From the NCBI GenBank assembly GCA_021029095.1, contig JAJOHG010000161.1, positions 1 to 56,552 of the forward strand: 56,552 nucleotides of DNA, given 5' to 3'. This document shows positions 44,797-56,195 of the stretch, in pieces. Source of the DNA: Phellopilus nigrolimitatus (lineage: Eukaryota; Basidiomycota; Agaricomycetes; Hymenochaetales; Hymenochaetaceae). Each line of letters starts with the position of its first letter. The stretch's first letter is position 1. Under the pieces are notes generated by a model. That model had not been told where the DNA came from and did no database searches. It saw only the letters and a program-made list of their open reading frames with translations. The position numbers were made by a program, and so were the translations under genes.

Positions 44797-45976
44797 CTAG
44801 TATGTCCCCCTGCCTGTGCATGCAAGCCAAGTCAGCCCTCACCAATCATACTGCAGAAGAAAAACAAAAACCCCGGACGCACTTAGATCCGGTAATTCGT
44901 CTATCGCATATCCGGTGCCTTTCCTGATTTCTTCGAGCGTCATGTTGATCTTGCGCGAGCGCGCAAAGTCGACGATGCGGCAGCGCAATTTCCGCTGGAG
45001 GTACGGAGACTCGAGGATCGGCAATGCGGGCGGCGAAAGTGGCGCGCACAGGATGTTTGGCGAGCGGATGTCGTTGTGGTCGATCCCGAGACGCACGAGC
45101 GCGTCGTATGCGTCGGTTATGTCTTCTCTGCGAATGAAGAGGTTATTCGATGTCGCAGATTTTACAGCAGCACGTGCAGACGTACTTGATCTGCTTGGCC
45201 ATCTGGGGCGTCGCATACGCGTTCTTGGGTATAAAATGCTCGCCCACACGTTCCAGCAGCAAGAGGGTGATGCAGTGCGCGTCCCGCAGGCGGTTCAGGA
45301 GCTCCTTGTGTGCAGTATTGAACGCCCCGTAAAATCGGAACGCGCCCTTGTGATCGGGGTCAGCCAGCGGGTTGTCCCTGTCGTACACGTCGTCGTCGGA
45401 TTTCCCATCTTCCGGGCCCAGGCCGTTCTTCCACCAGGGAACCACGCATTTTCCATCAGGTATCACCGCCGCGAACCAGCCGTAGCACTGCGGGACGACG
45501 GATCCTTGCAAGGTTGCGAGCTCGTCGTAGAACCACGCTTCGCGCGCGAGCCAGCGGTTGCGGTTCGGCGCCGCGAGCTTGATTACGAGAGGTGGCAGGG
45601 GTGTTTCCGAGGCGTCTTCAGAATGAGAGTGAATGACAACTGAGAAAACGAGACCATCAACGCCTAAGCCGAGTAGGCGATCAGCTGAGATTTCGATCTC
45701 GACCGGGGCGCTGGGGGCGCGACGGGTTCCACTCAAGCGCGGCGGAGGTCCGTCTGGACGAATTTGATAGGGCTTTTCATAACAATACGGTTCAACAAGG
45801 TCGGTAGGGACGGTGAGATTGGTAAAGAACAATGGAGCAGAGTCAACAGACGATCGGGTTTCTTTGACAGCGCCTTTGAGAGTGAGCCCCGAGATACTCT
45901 TAAAGAGAAAAGCTTGTCACTATTAAAAGCGTTAGTATAGAATCTACGTACTCACGAGGGACGTCTGCGAGCTCAT
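44797..45976 (-). CDS. Atypical protein kinase-like protein (331 residues)
   Basis: The exons are 45976-45956, 45898-45186, 45127-44883 and 44813-44797. The first two introns have GTGAGT and GTACGT donors and join in phase; the last tiny exon is less certain, and reading through instead would end the protein at about 44,839. The glycine-rich loop is complete (LLGLGVDGLVFSV, GxGxxG). The lysine strand is PLVIKLA and a helix with AREAWFYDEL could supply the paired Glu. The catalytic loop is HNDIRSPNIL, with Asp kept and Arg of HRD replaced by Asn. The metal-binding motif is VDFARS instead of DFG. HND loops occur in agaricomycete kinase-like families, so some activity is possible, but the substrate is unknown. 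TATAATAA lies 57 nt upstream. Five or six fragments of the same family are scattered through the F-box array. Confidence 0.7.
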
Positions 45977-46127
45977 ATAGAGTATTGTGTTGTCGCAAGG
46001 ATGGATGAAGCATTTACGACTTGAAAATACCCTTATTATAAGCTGTTGCGGAAGTCCTGTTCAGGTTATCTAATTTAGGCGTATAAAAATGTAACCGATA
46101 AGCATTCTAAACACAATAAAACGCACA

Positions 46128-46260
46128 CTTCACACGCGAGACAGCTGTTGCGGTTCGGCAGCGTGGCCAGCTCGATTGCGAGTGGGCACTGTCGGCGCGT
46201 CTTCAGAATGAGAGTAAATGACAGTTGAGAAGACGAGCCTAGAGAAAGACTTCTTAGTCG
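46128..46260 (-). pseudogene. Kinase-like gene fragment
   Basis: Read on the minus strand it gives PLAIELATLPNRNSCLACEV, the equivalent of PLVIKLAAPNRNRWLAREA in the adjacent intact gene. Frames around it are broken. It resembles the fragment at 25,330-25,440. Confidence 0.5.
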
Positions 46261-46399
46261 GAAGGGCGTTAGTATAGACCCTCCGTTCTCTCGAGGAAGG
46301 ACTGGGAGGTCACAGGTATGGATGGACAGCTGCACTTCTATCTTTGCGCGTAGGCTGCATCGCAGGAAGTCAGAATAAAACGCGAAGGAGAATGCCACG

Positions 46400-47275
46400 C
46401 CTTACGTAGTTATGTCACGTGTCGCGACGGGAGCGTTGTCTCGCAGCATACTTGCAGAATGTCCTGTCCATTTGATCGTTTTTATTCAACTCGAAGTCCA
46501 ATCAGCCTTCAGGAGAGCAACGGTTTTCTAACTTATGGAAACTTGAATACGCACAAATTTAGAATCATTTTGAACACGGCCCATCATCTTAATGCGCCAC
46601 CATTCACATTCCTGTTCATCGTGCAGTTCCCAATCGCGTCGACGGTGTTCACGCCCTCGTGTTCTACGCGCAAGTTCCCTCTGTGCTCTCGACCTCGCCG
46701 CGAACTAAAAGTTGGAGAGAAGGCTAGCATCCAAGAGTCGAGCCGGCCATCCTAGGCCCGCGCGACAGTGGAGCGTGTGTCCGCGCAGCACTCGAGGATG
46801 GACGAAGCGGAGGACGGGAAGCAATCGAGGCATCAGGGAGGAAGTGTTAGAGATGGAAAGGGTGCGGTTATGGGGCACGCAGAGACGGTGCTTTTGCTGC
46901 TGCTGCTGCTGCTTCCGGCGGTCGAGCTCGAAGCCGTCTGCAGTTTTTCTCCGCGTGATTTCCTTCACAACGAAAGTTCTCAGAATGCGGCCGCAGACTG
47001 TGCTGCTGGATGCCACATACATATCCAGACTTCTAACTATAACTTCCTGCTACGCGGCGGACGAGAACGAAGACGATGGCGCCGCTAAGCCAATCATGCG
47101 TAACAACTACTCAAGATCCCCGAAGCTATAACTAAGACCCTTCTCGTTTTCTGCCACTGACGCGCTGGAGATGTCGACTCGCTTCCGAAGGCAGTTGGCT
47201 TCTGCATGCAGGAAGTTAGGTCGGATGCTCATCTTATAGGATGACGAAGATGGAGTGCAGCGAGGGCGGGAGGAT
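46400..47275 (+). repeat. Repeat module R, copy 4
   Basis: It follows the same order as copy 1: ACGTCACGTG-like box, CGCGTCGACGGTGTTCACGC (about 46,635), a CTG tract (46,893-46,912), TTTCTCCGCGTGATTTCCTT, and CATACATATCC. It ends with GATGGAGTGCAGCGAGGGCG, where the small frame breaks off. It marks the right edge of the duplicated region. Confidence 0.55.
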
Positions 47276-47607
47276 GGGGCTATTTATTGGTAGAAGTGCT
47301 TTGCTATTGTAATGACTGTCAGTTATAAATAAGCAAGACACAACCTGCGGGTGAAGCAGTGGTATTTTCAGTTGGCACGTAGTATGATCTCGAGACGCGT
47401 AATGCCTAGAGCTCTGGTCTTCAAGCTCACGCCACTCGGCAGGCAGACACGCGCAAACAAGGGCCTGCCTAATTCGGATGCTCGTTGTTAAGCACTTCAC
47501 TGGCACGGAGAGTGGTTATTGTTCTTTCTTGCCGTCAAAATGGCCACGAATCTCGCAGCCTGCTCCTTGTTTTCTTACCTTCACTTTCCCTTTCGACGCT
47601 GTGCGCG

Positions 47608-50600
47608 ATGTTTGCCAGCTTTTTCTCAATTCTCTCGATTTTTGGCGCGTTGGTCGCCGCCCAAGAAACCGCGTCGGTCGTCTGCATTGCTGGACAATGT
47701 GTGCAGGGTTTTACAGGTTTAACTCGTGAGCCTTGCGCATTTTCTGAATAACTGTCTGTGGCACTGACGTTCTCATCGCAGTGGGAGCGAAGTTGAGCGC
47801 TCCAGGCGCATCGACAGCTCTTCTTTTACTTCCGGGACAGTACACGGAGTCAACGAACCCTCAACTGCTGCATTCTATCCTCACGTCCAACTCTGCTAGC
47901 CTTGCAGGCTCGTCCGGATTCGCAAATAGCACATCGATTTCTCTGCCGCTTTCTGTTCAACTTAACCCGGGTCTTGCTATCTACGGAGCTGCCAATTACT
48001 CGAGCTCGGCGACTTACATTGCCCTTCCAACCTCCGCCAACGCGTCGAATATCACCGCGCCCTTTGATGCGAGTTCTTTCGCGCTTTCCTCCAACACATG
48101 GGCTGAGGTGACGTCAAGCGGTGGTCGAATCGTCTTATGGGATGCCGCGCCAGACCTCTCGCAACTGCCGGGTTCCCTGTCGGGTCTGACTCTCGCTCAG
48201 CTCCAGAGCAGCTCATGTAGTACGCCCTGCGCGAGCGGTGGAGTTTGCACCTCCCAGGGTGCATGCGCGTGCCTTCCAGGCTTTACAGGCTCGTCGTGTG
48301 AAGCCTGCGAGTCCGGATTCTTTGGGTCGAATTGCCTGGCGTGTCCCGCAAATTGCACGACGTGCGATGACGGAATCAGCGGGTCTGGGGTCTGCTTGAA
48401 GGTTCAGACGGAAACGCAGAACTGTAACTGCCTGAATGGACAATGTGCTAGCGATGGTTCATGCGCGTGTAATGCGGGTTGGGCGGATAACACGAACGGG
48501 ACGAAATGCGCCTCTTGCGCACCCGGCTTTTTCCTAAGCGACGATGGATCTTGCAAAGGTAAGCCACTTTTCTTTCTATTTTGGAGCTCGTGTTAACGGT
48601 GTTACAGTCTGCGAACTTGGCTGCACGACGTGCGCAGCTTCGTCCGGGATTTGTACCGCGTGCGAAAATGGGTTCACGCTCTCCTCAACGGACTCGACTA
48701 AGTGCAACCCACCGACGTCTGCGACTAGTACGGGCACCGTTTGCCCAGATGGCTCGTTTTCTAATGGCACAGCATGTGCGGCGTGTAATACTCTCTGCAG
48801 CACGTGCAGTGGCGCGGCGAGCACGAACTGCATCGTTTGCGGCTCCGGACGTTATTCATTCAACGGGACATGTGTTGAGGTCGACGCTTCCGGCGTCTGT
48901 CAGACTGGGCTGACGAGCGGGAACGGCTTTGTTGCGGACAACAATAAGAAGGAATGCGAGGCGTGTCCCGAGAAATGTACCGCCTGTGCGATCTCTTCTT
49001 TTAGCGTCGCCAGCACAATCGATCAGGCCAAGTGCACGGCGTGTCTGCCTGGTTTCGTGCTCAGTAGCGGGCAGTGTGTCGAGAGCTGCCCAAGTGGGAC
49101 GTTCCTGGACCCTAAGGACAATGTTACCTGCTCGGCGTGCGACTCGACCTGTTCGACCTGTGCAGGCTCGTCAACATTCTGCCTTACATGCGCGAACAAC
49201 AAGCTTGCGTCCGGTGGGACTTGTGTTACCTCCTGTCCCTCTAACACCTTTTCATCCTCCGGCGCCTGCGTATCTTGCCATCCCGACTGTGCGACGTGTT
49301 CAGGGACATCCTTCAACCAGTGCGCGTCTTGTGCGTCCTCGCGCCCCGTGCTCTCGAATGGACGCTGCCTCCCAACCTGCAGCAAGACCGAGTTCTTCGA
49401 TTCTGCAAGTAATGCATGCAAGAGCTGCGACAGCTCGTGCGCGAGCTGCAGTGCCGCGGGTGCTTCCAGCTGCCTCAGCTGCGCGAGCGGGAATAGCGTC
49501 CTCCGCGCTGGAGCTTGCGTTTCGGCGACTTGCGAGAGCGACACGAGCGTAGTAAGTGGTCTTGGAGCCTGCCTGAGCGACCTCGTCTCGATACCTCAGT
49601 CGTCCACATCCGGGACGGGCAGCGCGGCGAGTGCGCTCCCAAGCATCACCGGCATCAGCTCTCCAACGACCAACGACGGCACTAAGCGCACGAGTCTCCA
49701 GTGGTGGGAGATCCTACTTATGGCGCTCGGCTGCGCGTTTATTATACTGCTGCTCGTGATGTGCTGGCGTCGCCGCGCGCGTAAGCGGCGCGCGATGCGG
49801 ACGCAGGAGTTTGCGAAGCAGAAGCGCCTGGACGACAAGCTCTCGTGGAGGGAGCGCGTCGTGCGGTTTGGCGAGCGCCTGTTTGGCCATTCAATCGGCG
49901 AGCGTGCGCTGGGCTCGAGGAGCCGCGGGATGACGGGTTCGATCGCGCTCAGGGAAGTCGATGGCGATAAAATCGACAAGATGCGTGAAGTGGAGGAAGC
50001 AAGGCACGACCGGGACATGGACAAGATTCTCGATGGGTACGCGTACTCGCGCTACGAAGATTCCCGGCACTCGCGCGCTCTCTCTCGCAATAACACGTAC
50101 GACAAGCGCTCGCGCTATCTCGCGGCGCCCTCAGCCCAGCCGAAATCGAAGTCTTCCAGGCCCAGTCGCCGTCACGACCGCGAGCGGGGCACCGTCAACG
50201 ATGCCGACCTGAATACGATGTCCGATGCGTCGATGTATACTTATCTTACTGGCCAGCCACGGCGTACCGCCGACACGCGCCAGCCCGTGCGTAAGGTTCC
50301 CGTCCCGACGTCGCTCCTCAGGGGACTCAGCACGCGCAACCTTGACCGATCCCCGCCCCCGCGTCGGCACGCAGATCCCGAGCGCTCCCGTTTCTCTGCG
50401 TCGTCATACTCTGCGTCGTACGCGTCATCGTCGTCGCCCTCGCCATCGCGCGCACCGACGCCTGCGGAGGAGTACGCGCTGTCCGTTCTCGAGCGCGAGC
50501 GCAGTCCTGTGCGTCGTTCGCCGGCGCTGATCGACCTCGACGATGAGGGCCACGGCTACGGCGGCAGGCGGGGCGACTACCGGCTGCGCCACACGAACAC

Positions 50601-50640
50601 AGGTGGTTCGGGCGAGTCGCGGAACCCTTTCCGACGCTGA
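47608..50640 (+). CDS. Type I membrane protein with EGF/furin-like Cys repeats (972 residues)
   Basis: The exons are 47608-47716, 47782-48558 and 48608-50640, with introns of 65 and 49 nt that keep phase. The start was chosen because MFASFFSILSIFGALVAAQE is a clean signal peptide. About 170 Ser/Thr- and Asn-rich residues with several N-glycosylation sequons follow. Next comes an EGF-like unit (CASGGVCTSQGACACLPGF) and roughly 350 residues of CxxC-rich furin/growth-factor-receptor-like repeats. One membrane helix (WEILLMALGCAFIILLLVMC, about 49,706-49,765) is followed by the stop-transfer cluster RRRARKRR. The tail of about 280 residues is basic, Ser/Arg-rich and presumably disordered. There is no kinase domain. 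I recall similar Cys-rich receptors in agaricomycetes without assigned function. A role as a surface sensor or cell-wall-contact protein is only an inference. Confidence 0.85.
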
Positions 50641-52907
50641 AGGCTAGTGTGCATTCGCATTTTTCTTTCATCACGACTGCAGTCACGCTTTTCGATCTTT
50701 CGGGACATATCTCTTAGATTATGAAAGGACATGGATCATTATGAATGCATTTCAAAGAATCCGTATCCTGACTCTGCATCTCGCAACATCACGACACATT
50801 GCATTGTTGTACCTATCAACTCCCTAATTCATTCCTATATCCCCGTACCCATTTCTCTCCTGTTGGCTTCATTGACTGAACGGACCTTTACTTATCCACC
50901 TCGCCCGTCTCCAAGGGTCCTCATCCATGACATTCCCTATGTTCGCCAGTACCTGTTCGATATGTACTGTACTTCCTACTCATTTTGTCGGCGTTGTTGC
51001 GGCGCGCTTGATAATATAAATGCGTAGATTCATTTGAGTCAGACCATACAGGCCTAATCGTACAGGCTTTGAACATGCTGCGCCTAGAAATTTTGACTGT
51101 CGAGACCTGGTCTAGGGACCGTGCGTCTCTGGAGATGACGCAGCCTCTGCTTCTCCCCAAGGATGATTCCCGCAATGTCAAGGCTTTCGTACCTTATGCT
51201 GGCACGACTCCCAACACTACAAAGCCATGACCCTTTCCCCACCGCAAATTCTCCCGTATTTTTCTTGTCTGCGCGATTTGACACTCTCAGCAGGCCATTA
51301 GCATTTTCTCGAATTTCGCCGACCTGCCGAGACACTTTTACCCCTTCACTCCTTAAAGCTACAAAGATGCAGTATACTAACTAAAAGTAGTTGGAGAAAA
51401 TGCTTCGGTATATAAAACAAGGCGAAGCGACTCTCGCCGCCTTCGAAATGGATCTCGGATTGATAAAGACGAAAGAACTTGAAGAGAACTTCTCGGGCAT
51501 GGCGATTGGAAATAAAAAATCATTGCGAAGCGGAGTCCTTATCTTTTTCATGTAGAGCTTGTCATCATACGATGTTAGATCGTCGCCCCGAGCCCGATTA
51601 CTGGGTCTTCTAGGAGCTTTCCCTCTCGTTTGGAAGCACGCCTAGAAGGCAAGGACAGTACGATAGCTGTTAGCAACTTATACAATTTAAAATCCCGCTC
51701 CGCACAGTTCGGAAGGCTGTAAGAGAAAGGTATGGGCGCAGCCGCGCTGTCATGATGGTGGGGTTGCCAGCCTCTCCGGGCATGAGCGGCTTGGAGCATC
51801 CGAGAATGTAAGGACGGCGGTGGCTTTGATCCTGTTTGGTCTCTGAGATAAGATGCAGCGAGAGGTCAGGAACACATTATTCGGTGAATGGATACATGGC
51901 TACGGAAGATGGCTCACGGAGGTATTGTGCCTTGCTTTCAGTTTTGGAATTTCATCGAAGGGGATGCGGGTAATCTCACCAGCTTCTGTCGCTTTGATTC
52001 ACCGCCACGGACTGTAAAGGCAGTTGTAATAGGAGATTACGTAGTAATTTAAGATTGAAAAAGAGGCGAGAGGTAAGTGAAGCAGATGCAAAGCAGAGAG
52101 GACACGGACACCAGCGTTCAAAGAGGATCTAGACAAGTTTCCGTTATCGACGTACCCCACTGGAAGCCGACTAACGCTGCGCTGATTAGCGTATATATAT
52201 CGTATAAAACCGCACATTCAGCGATATATTCGTCGAACTTTTTCTAGTTCTCTTCCATACTTACCGCCGCTCGAACTCAAACACCGCTCGTTCGCCCTGT
52301 ACTGCCCATAAATGACATGTATTTTCAGCAATGTGGTCATGGTACCAACTCTATCACGGGGATGAGTTGGACTCTTCAAAGCAACAGGTTCCAAAATAGC
52401 ACCCACGAAAAAGATGCACTCAGAAGGCTTTCTTCCTCTCCATAGGAAAATGTGTGACGAGCTGTAGATGAGATTTTGTGCTTGGATGCTGCGTGATGTG
52501 AGCATTGTTCTAAGATTGTGCTTAAAGTTAGCTGAGATTGACTAGTACTTTCCGATTGTCTGGGTTTTGAAGCATGACTGTCGAAGCCTCTTCGCGTATT
52601 TGATCTTGGGTGCCTGAGGATTTTTAAGGTTTATTGAAAAAATAAGAAGGGCTACACTCCGAAGTCGAAAATGAGAAGTGAGGCAGAAGCCCGGAAAAAG
52701 CCGCCGCTTGTCAGGGGCGCTTCGAACACGATGTCGGCGGACACCCCTTACTTCTGACCAACGGCGCCGACAAAATCTCTGCCTTAAGTTCACCCCAGAT
52801 GCGCTTATCCCGATGTGACGTACTCGTCTAGTAACTCACAGGGGTCTAGGTCCGCCCTGCCTCGGAGAAACGAAGTCGGCTTCCCAAGAGACCAACTCAG
52901 GTTTCAA
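50641..52907. other. Intergenic, no supported gene
   Basis: The first few hundred bases are T/C-rich and look like the 3' end of the receptor-like gene. Later short frames, such as the minus-strand one at 52,505-52,218, show no domain or splice pattern. No repeat from the F-box array appears here. Confidence 0.4.
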
Positions 52908-53095
52908 GTTCACGAGCCATCAATGTGCAAACGTTTTTTTTCTCGTTCTTCTGGCTCACGAAGACCAAGGACCTGTATGAAGGATATTCTGAGATGATCA
53001 AGGTTCACGAGCCATCAACGTGCAAACTTTTTTTCTCGTCCTTCTGGCTCATGAAGACGACGGAACTGTATGAGAGATATTCTGAGATGATCAAG
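52908..53095. repeat. 95-bp tandem duplication (two units)
   Basis: Two adjacent units start GTTCACGAGCCATCAA at 52,908 and 53,003 and end GAGATGATCAAG. They differ at about ten positions and in the length of a T run (8 versus 7). They lie about 0.5 kb upstream of the P450 start. A short open frame across them is probably incidental. Confidence 0.8.
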
Positions 53096-53556
53096 ATGGC
53101 GAGGAAAACGAAACACGCTCGATCGGCGCCGACATAATCATGTTTCGCGTAGGCGTAGGGTTCTAATATCTGAAGCTGCTTTGGGCATCGCTTCGGTCAA
53201 AGCACATATGAGTGGATGCGGCTCCCATGACTTCGGATTTTCAGATCGTCGGCTTAGCGAGGGCTCTATTCGAGACTAGCTGAATGCTAATCTCATAACC
53301 ATCCGGACGGACTGTCTATCCGCTATGCGGCCTGGCAACGAGGCTAGGGCCGCCAGGCGGTATCCCGAATACAAATTACTTGTTTCCATGCTTCTGCGGG
53401 TTTAGGAACGGAACGATAAGGCAACTACGCCAGCAGCAAGAGCCTTAATTTTGCTTATTGTTGAGTTATATACATAATTATATCCTTTATCATTTTGCTC
53501 GTTGCGTTTCGGCGACTTGACAACGCGCGACGATGATTGAACTGACTCTAACACAG

Positions 53557-53565
53557 TATATAAAG
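53557..53565 (+). promoter_or_regulatory. TATA box of the P450 gene
   Basis: TATATAAAG lies 67 nt before the chosen ATG at 53624. It lies downstream of the alternative ATG at 53533, which argues against that start. Confidence 0.6.
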
Positions 53566-53623
53566 GCCTCTTCTGTGGAACATGTTGCGTTCAGCCTCGA
53601 AGACATCCTTATCGCCTCTATCC

Positions 53624-55701
53624 ATGCTCCCTTCAATGACACTGCTGCAGGCAATCGCATCGGTGGTCACTGCTGGGCTGGTACGTGTGTTGCTCAAATC
53701 TCTCAACTTCCTCGTCTAATACCGCTTTCTCAGATTACACATTCACTCTACAAGAAATACGAATTTCCACTCTCGAGACCATTTGTAACATTCTTTTTCC
53801 TCATCGCAGTTCCCTTCGTGTCGTCAGCATTCCTTTTCCGACACGTTCCGGCTGCAATTGCGCTTACTTTAAGTTTCACAATCTTTTATACAACGCTTCT
53901 CTTGAGCATCGCAACATACCGCGCCTCGCCATGGCACCCTCTCGCGAAATATCCCGGCCCTATCCTAGCGAAGCTCTCCATACTTTGGCTCGTGCGTGCC
54001 ACTGTATCCGGGAAGTACCATATGGTCTTGAAACACCTGCATAGCGAATATGGTCCGTACGTCCGCATTGGTATGTATCTCTCACGTGCTTGCTTTAATG
54101 CTTATGCTGACATATCTATAATGGACGTAGGACCAAACGAACTGTCTTTCGCGGATGCTGATCTCATCCCGAAGATAATGGGTCCGAATGGAATGCCAAA
54201 AGGACCTAGTGCGTATCATACTTTTTTGCCTTAGAATCGTATCTCAACATACCCTGAAACCAGTGTTCGATGGTGCGCGGATGCCAGGGGTACCATCAAA
54301 TGTCATCGCGACACGCGATCTCGCGGACCACACACAGAAGCGAAAGCCGTGGTCGCGCGCGCTCAGTACTGCTTCGGTCCGCGAGTACGCCCCAGCTATT
54401 GTAAGGCGTGCGTTGCAGCTCGCAGAGGAGCTCGAGAGGCATTCCGAAAAGAAAGAGAACATAGGAGAAGGCGAGAATAGCGTGAATCTCGCGATGTGGA
54501 TAAGCCGTTTCGCGTTTGATTTCATGGGAGACATGGCGTATGTTCTGTGTGACTTTCATTGCTGGATGCTTTCTGAAACATTTACTAGTTTTGGAGGAGG
54601 CTTCGAGCTCATGCGAGAAGGAGATGTAACCGGAATATGGACTATGATAGACCAGCAGATGAAGTGCGTATTGTCATATTTTACCGCACTGTACTTTCTA
54701 ACCGCCTTCTTATAATCAAGGGCACAAGCAATCTTGCAGCGTCTGCCGTGGTCCGCTCACGCACTCCATAAACTGCCAGTCGTAGTCGCGGGGATGGCCA
54801 AGTTCACAAAGTTCGTCAACGACTGTATCAACCAACGAAAAGAACGAGGGCCTCTCGAAAAGGATTTATTCTACCATCTCGTAAATGAAGAGGCCGGTCC
54901 AAGCGCATTCCCGTCACACGATATGGCTGTGGAGGAGGGCAAGCTTGCTATCGTCGCTGGCTCAGACACCGCGGCAACTACGATGAGCGGTGTCTTCTTT
55001 TACCTACTTGCGAATCCGGAGGTTCTTGCTCGCTTACGAGTAGAGCTTGACGAGGCATTTCCTCCTGGCGAGGGAGATCCATTCGACTTAGCAACGCTTG
55101 CGGAGTTACCGATCTTGAACGCTGTAATGTAGGTGGCAAATATTGGAGCGCGTAACTTTCAACGAGACTAACCTCCCCTTTCATTATCAAGCAACGAGAC
55201 ACTGCGCCTCCAGCCTCCAGTTCCCACTGATCTACAACGTGCACCTGCAGCAGGGTGCGGAAGTAAGCGTATCGGAGAACAGTACGTCCAAAGATCCATC
55301 CTTTTGTGAAATCATAAACGTTGATAAAAATTCAAAGTATCATCGTTGAGGGCACCGCAGTAAATGTACCCCCATACGTTCTCCATCGCGATCCACGTTA
55401 TTTCTCCCCTGTTCCCGACACATTCTGGCCCGACCGCTGGCTACAGACGTCAGAGAAGAGTGATCCAAGGATAATAACAAACACTGCGGCGTTCATCCCA
55501 TTCTCATTCGGACCCGCGAACTGCGCCGGAAAAATGCTTGCGCTCGCGGAAATGCGATCGGTTATTGCTCTTCTGCTTCAGAGATTCGATATGCGCTTCG
55601 CGAAGGGGTACGATGCGCGCCGATGGGAGGCAGAGATCGAGAACAACTTTGTAATGAAGGTCGGAACCCTTCCCATCGTACTGACGGCGAGGGTCATTTG
55701 A
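53624..55701 (+). CDS. Cytochrome P450 monooxygenase (560 residues, eight exons)
   Basis: The exons are 53624-53680, 53734-54070, 54131-54208, 54264-54537, 54589-54663, 54721-55128, 55192-55281 and 55338-55701. All seven introns (51-63 nt) keep phase and restore conserved motifs, for example MFDGARMPGV, AFGGGFEL and INETLR across joins. The N-terminus has hydrophobic segments (SVVTAGL, FVTFFFLIAVPFVSSAFLF), as expected for an ER-anchored class II P450 served by a reductase. Hallmarks are the PGP region KYPGPILAKL, I-helix AGSDTAATTM, K-helix ETLR, a PDRW motif and the haem-binding loop FSFGPANCAGK with the Cys ligand. I recall agaricomycete P450s named 'high nitrogen upregulated' with this N-terminus and KGP-x-DG block, but the substrate is not readable. 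No cluster partner lies within the window, so a secondary-metabolite role is unsupported. Confidence 0.9.
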
Positions 55702-56195
55702 CTTGCATTGTATTGAAATTATACTATAATTCTATGTTTGTTGTACCTCGCAATAATAATGATTAGTGTGTCTCGTACATTCGAGTAGCATCGCCAGCAC
55801 TAGAGAACTGGTCAGTACGGAATTTCTCGTACTCTCGTCATTTCCATAAGCACACATAGTTTTCCACGTTGTATTGCCTGTAATCATTTGTAGTTAGAAG
55901 ACTCAAGTTATGCGTAGAAAAGAAAAAAGAAAACAACACAAATGCTGCAAATGGCTTGAGTCGAATCGGCGACATCGCGTCGTGGAACAGTCACAGTCAC
56001 ATTTCAGCCAGCTCACGATTGTCGTCTGAGGTCTCGTTCCGACCCTCTACACTCCTGCCGGTCGTTATTCGAGGCCAGTATTGTTCTCGTTATATGTCAT
56101 GCTGAGATCGAGTACTAACTTACTGTTCAAGTATAGATATTTTCAAGCGCTCAAACTTAGAGGAGCCACTCGCATTTTGTTTTTCGTCGACGAGT
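55702..56195. other. Intergenic between P450 and the right-edge gene
   Basis: A short spacer with the 3' flank of the P450 and an apparent promoter region for the next gene. No TATA box stands out and no gene is present. Confidence 0.4.

Noticed and set aside
44816..45643. A 275-codon plus-strand open frame opposite the kinase-like gene
   Set aside because: It is a complementary shadow: the minus strand carries the kinase motifs and matching splice sites.
25500..47275. An LTR retrotransposon or DNA transposon behind the repeated blocks
   Set aside because: I found no long terminal repeats, integrase, reverse transcriptase or transposase signatures, and the repeated units contain host-type genes with introns.
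48929..49552. Long alternative frames inside the receptor-like gene (also 49,023-49,544 on the minus strand)
   Set aside because: They follow from high GC and repetitive Cys codons; only the main frame has regular CxxC repeats and a membrane helix.
53533..53623. Earlier ATG for the P450 at 53533
   Set aside because: It precedes the TATA box and reads a frame that only joins by ignoring the GTACGT intron. The 53624 start gives a normal hydrophobic N-terminus.
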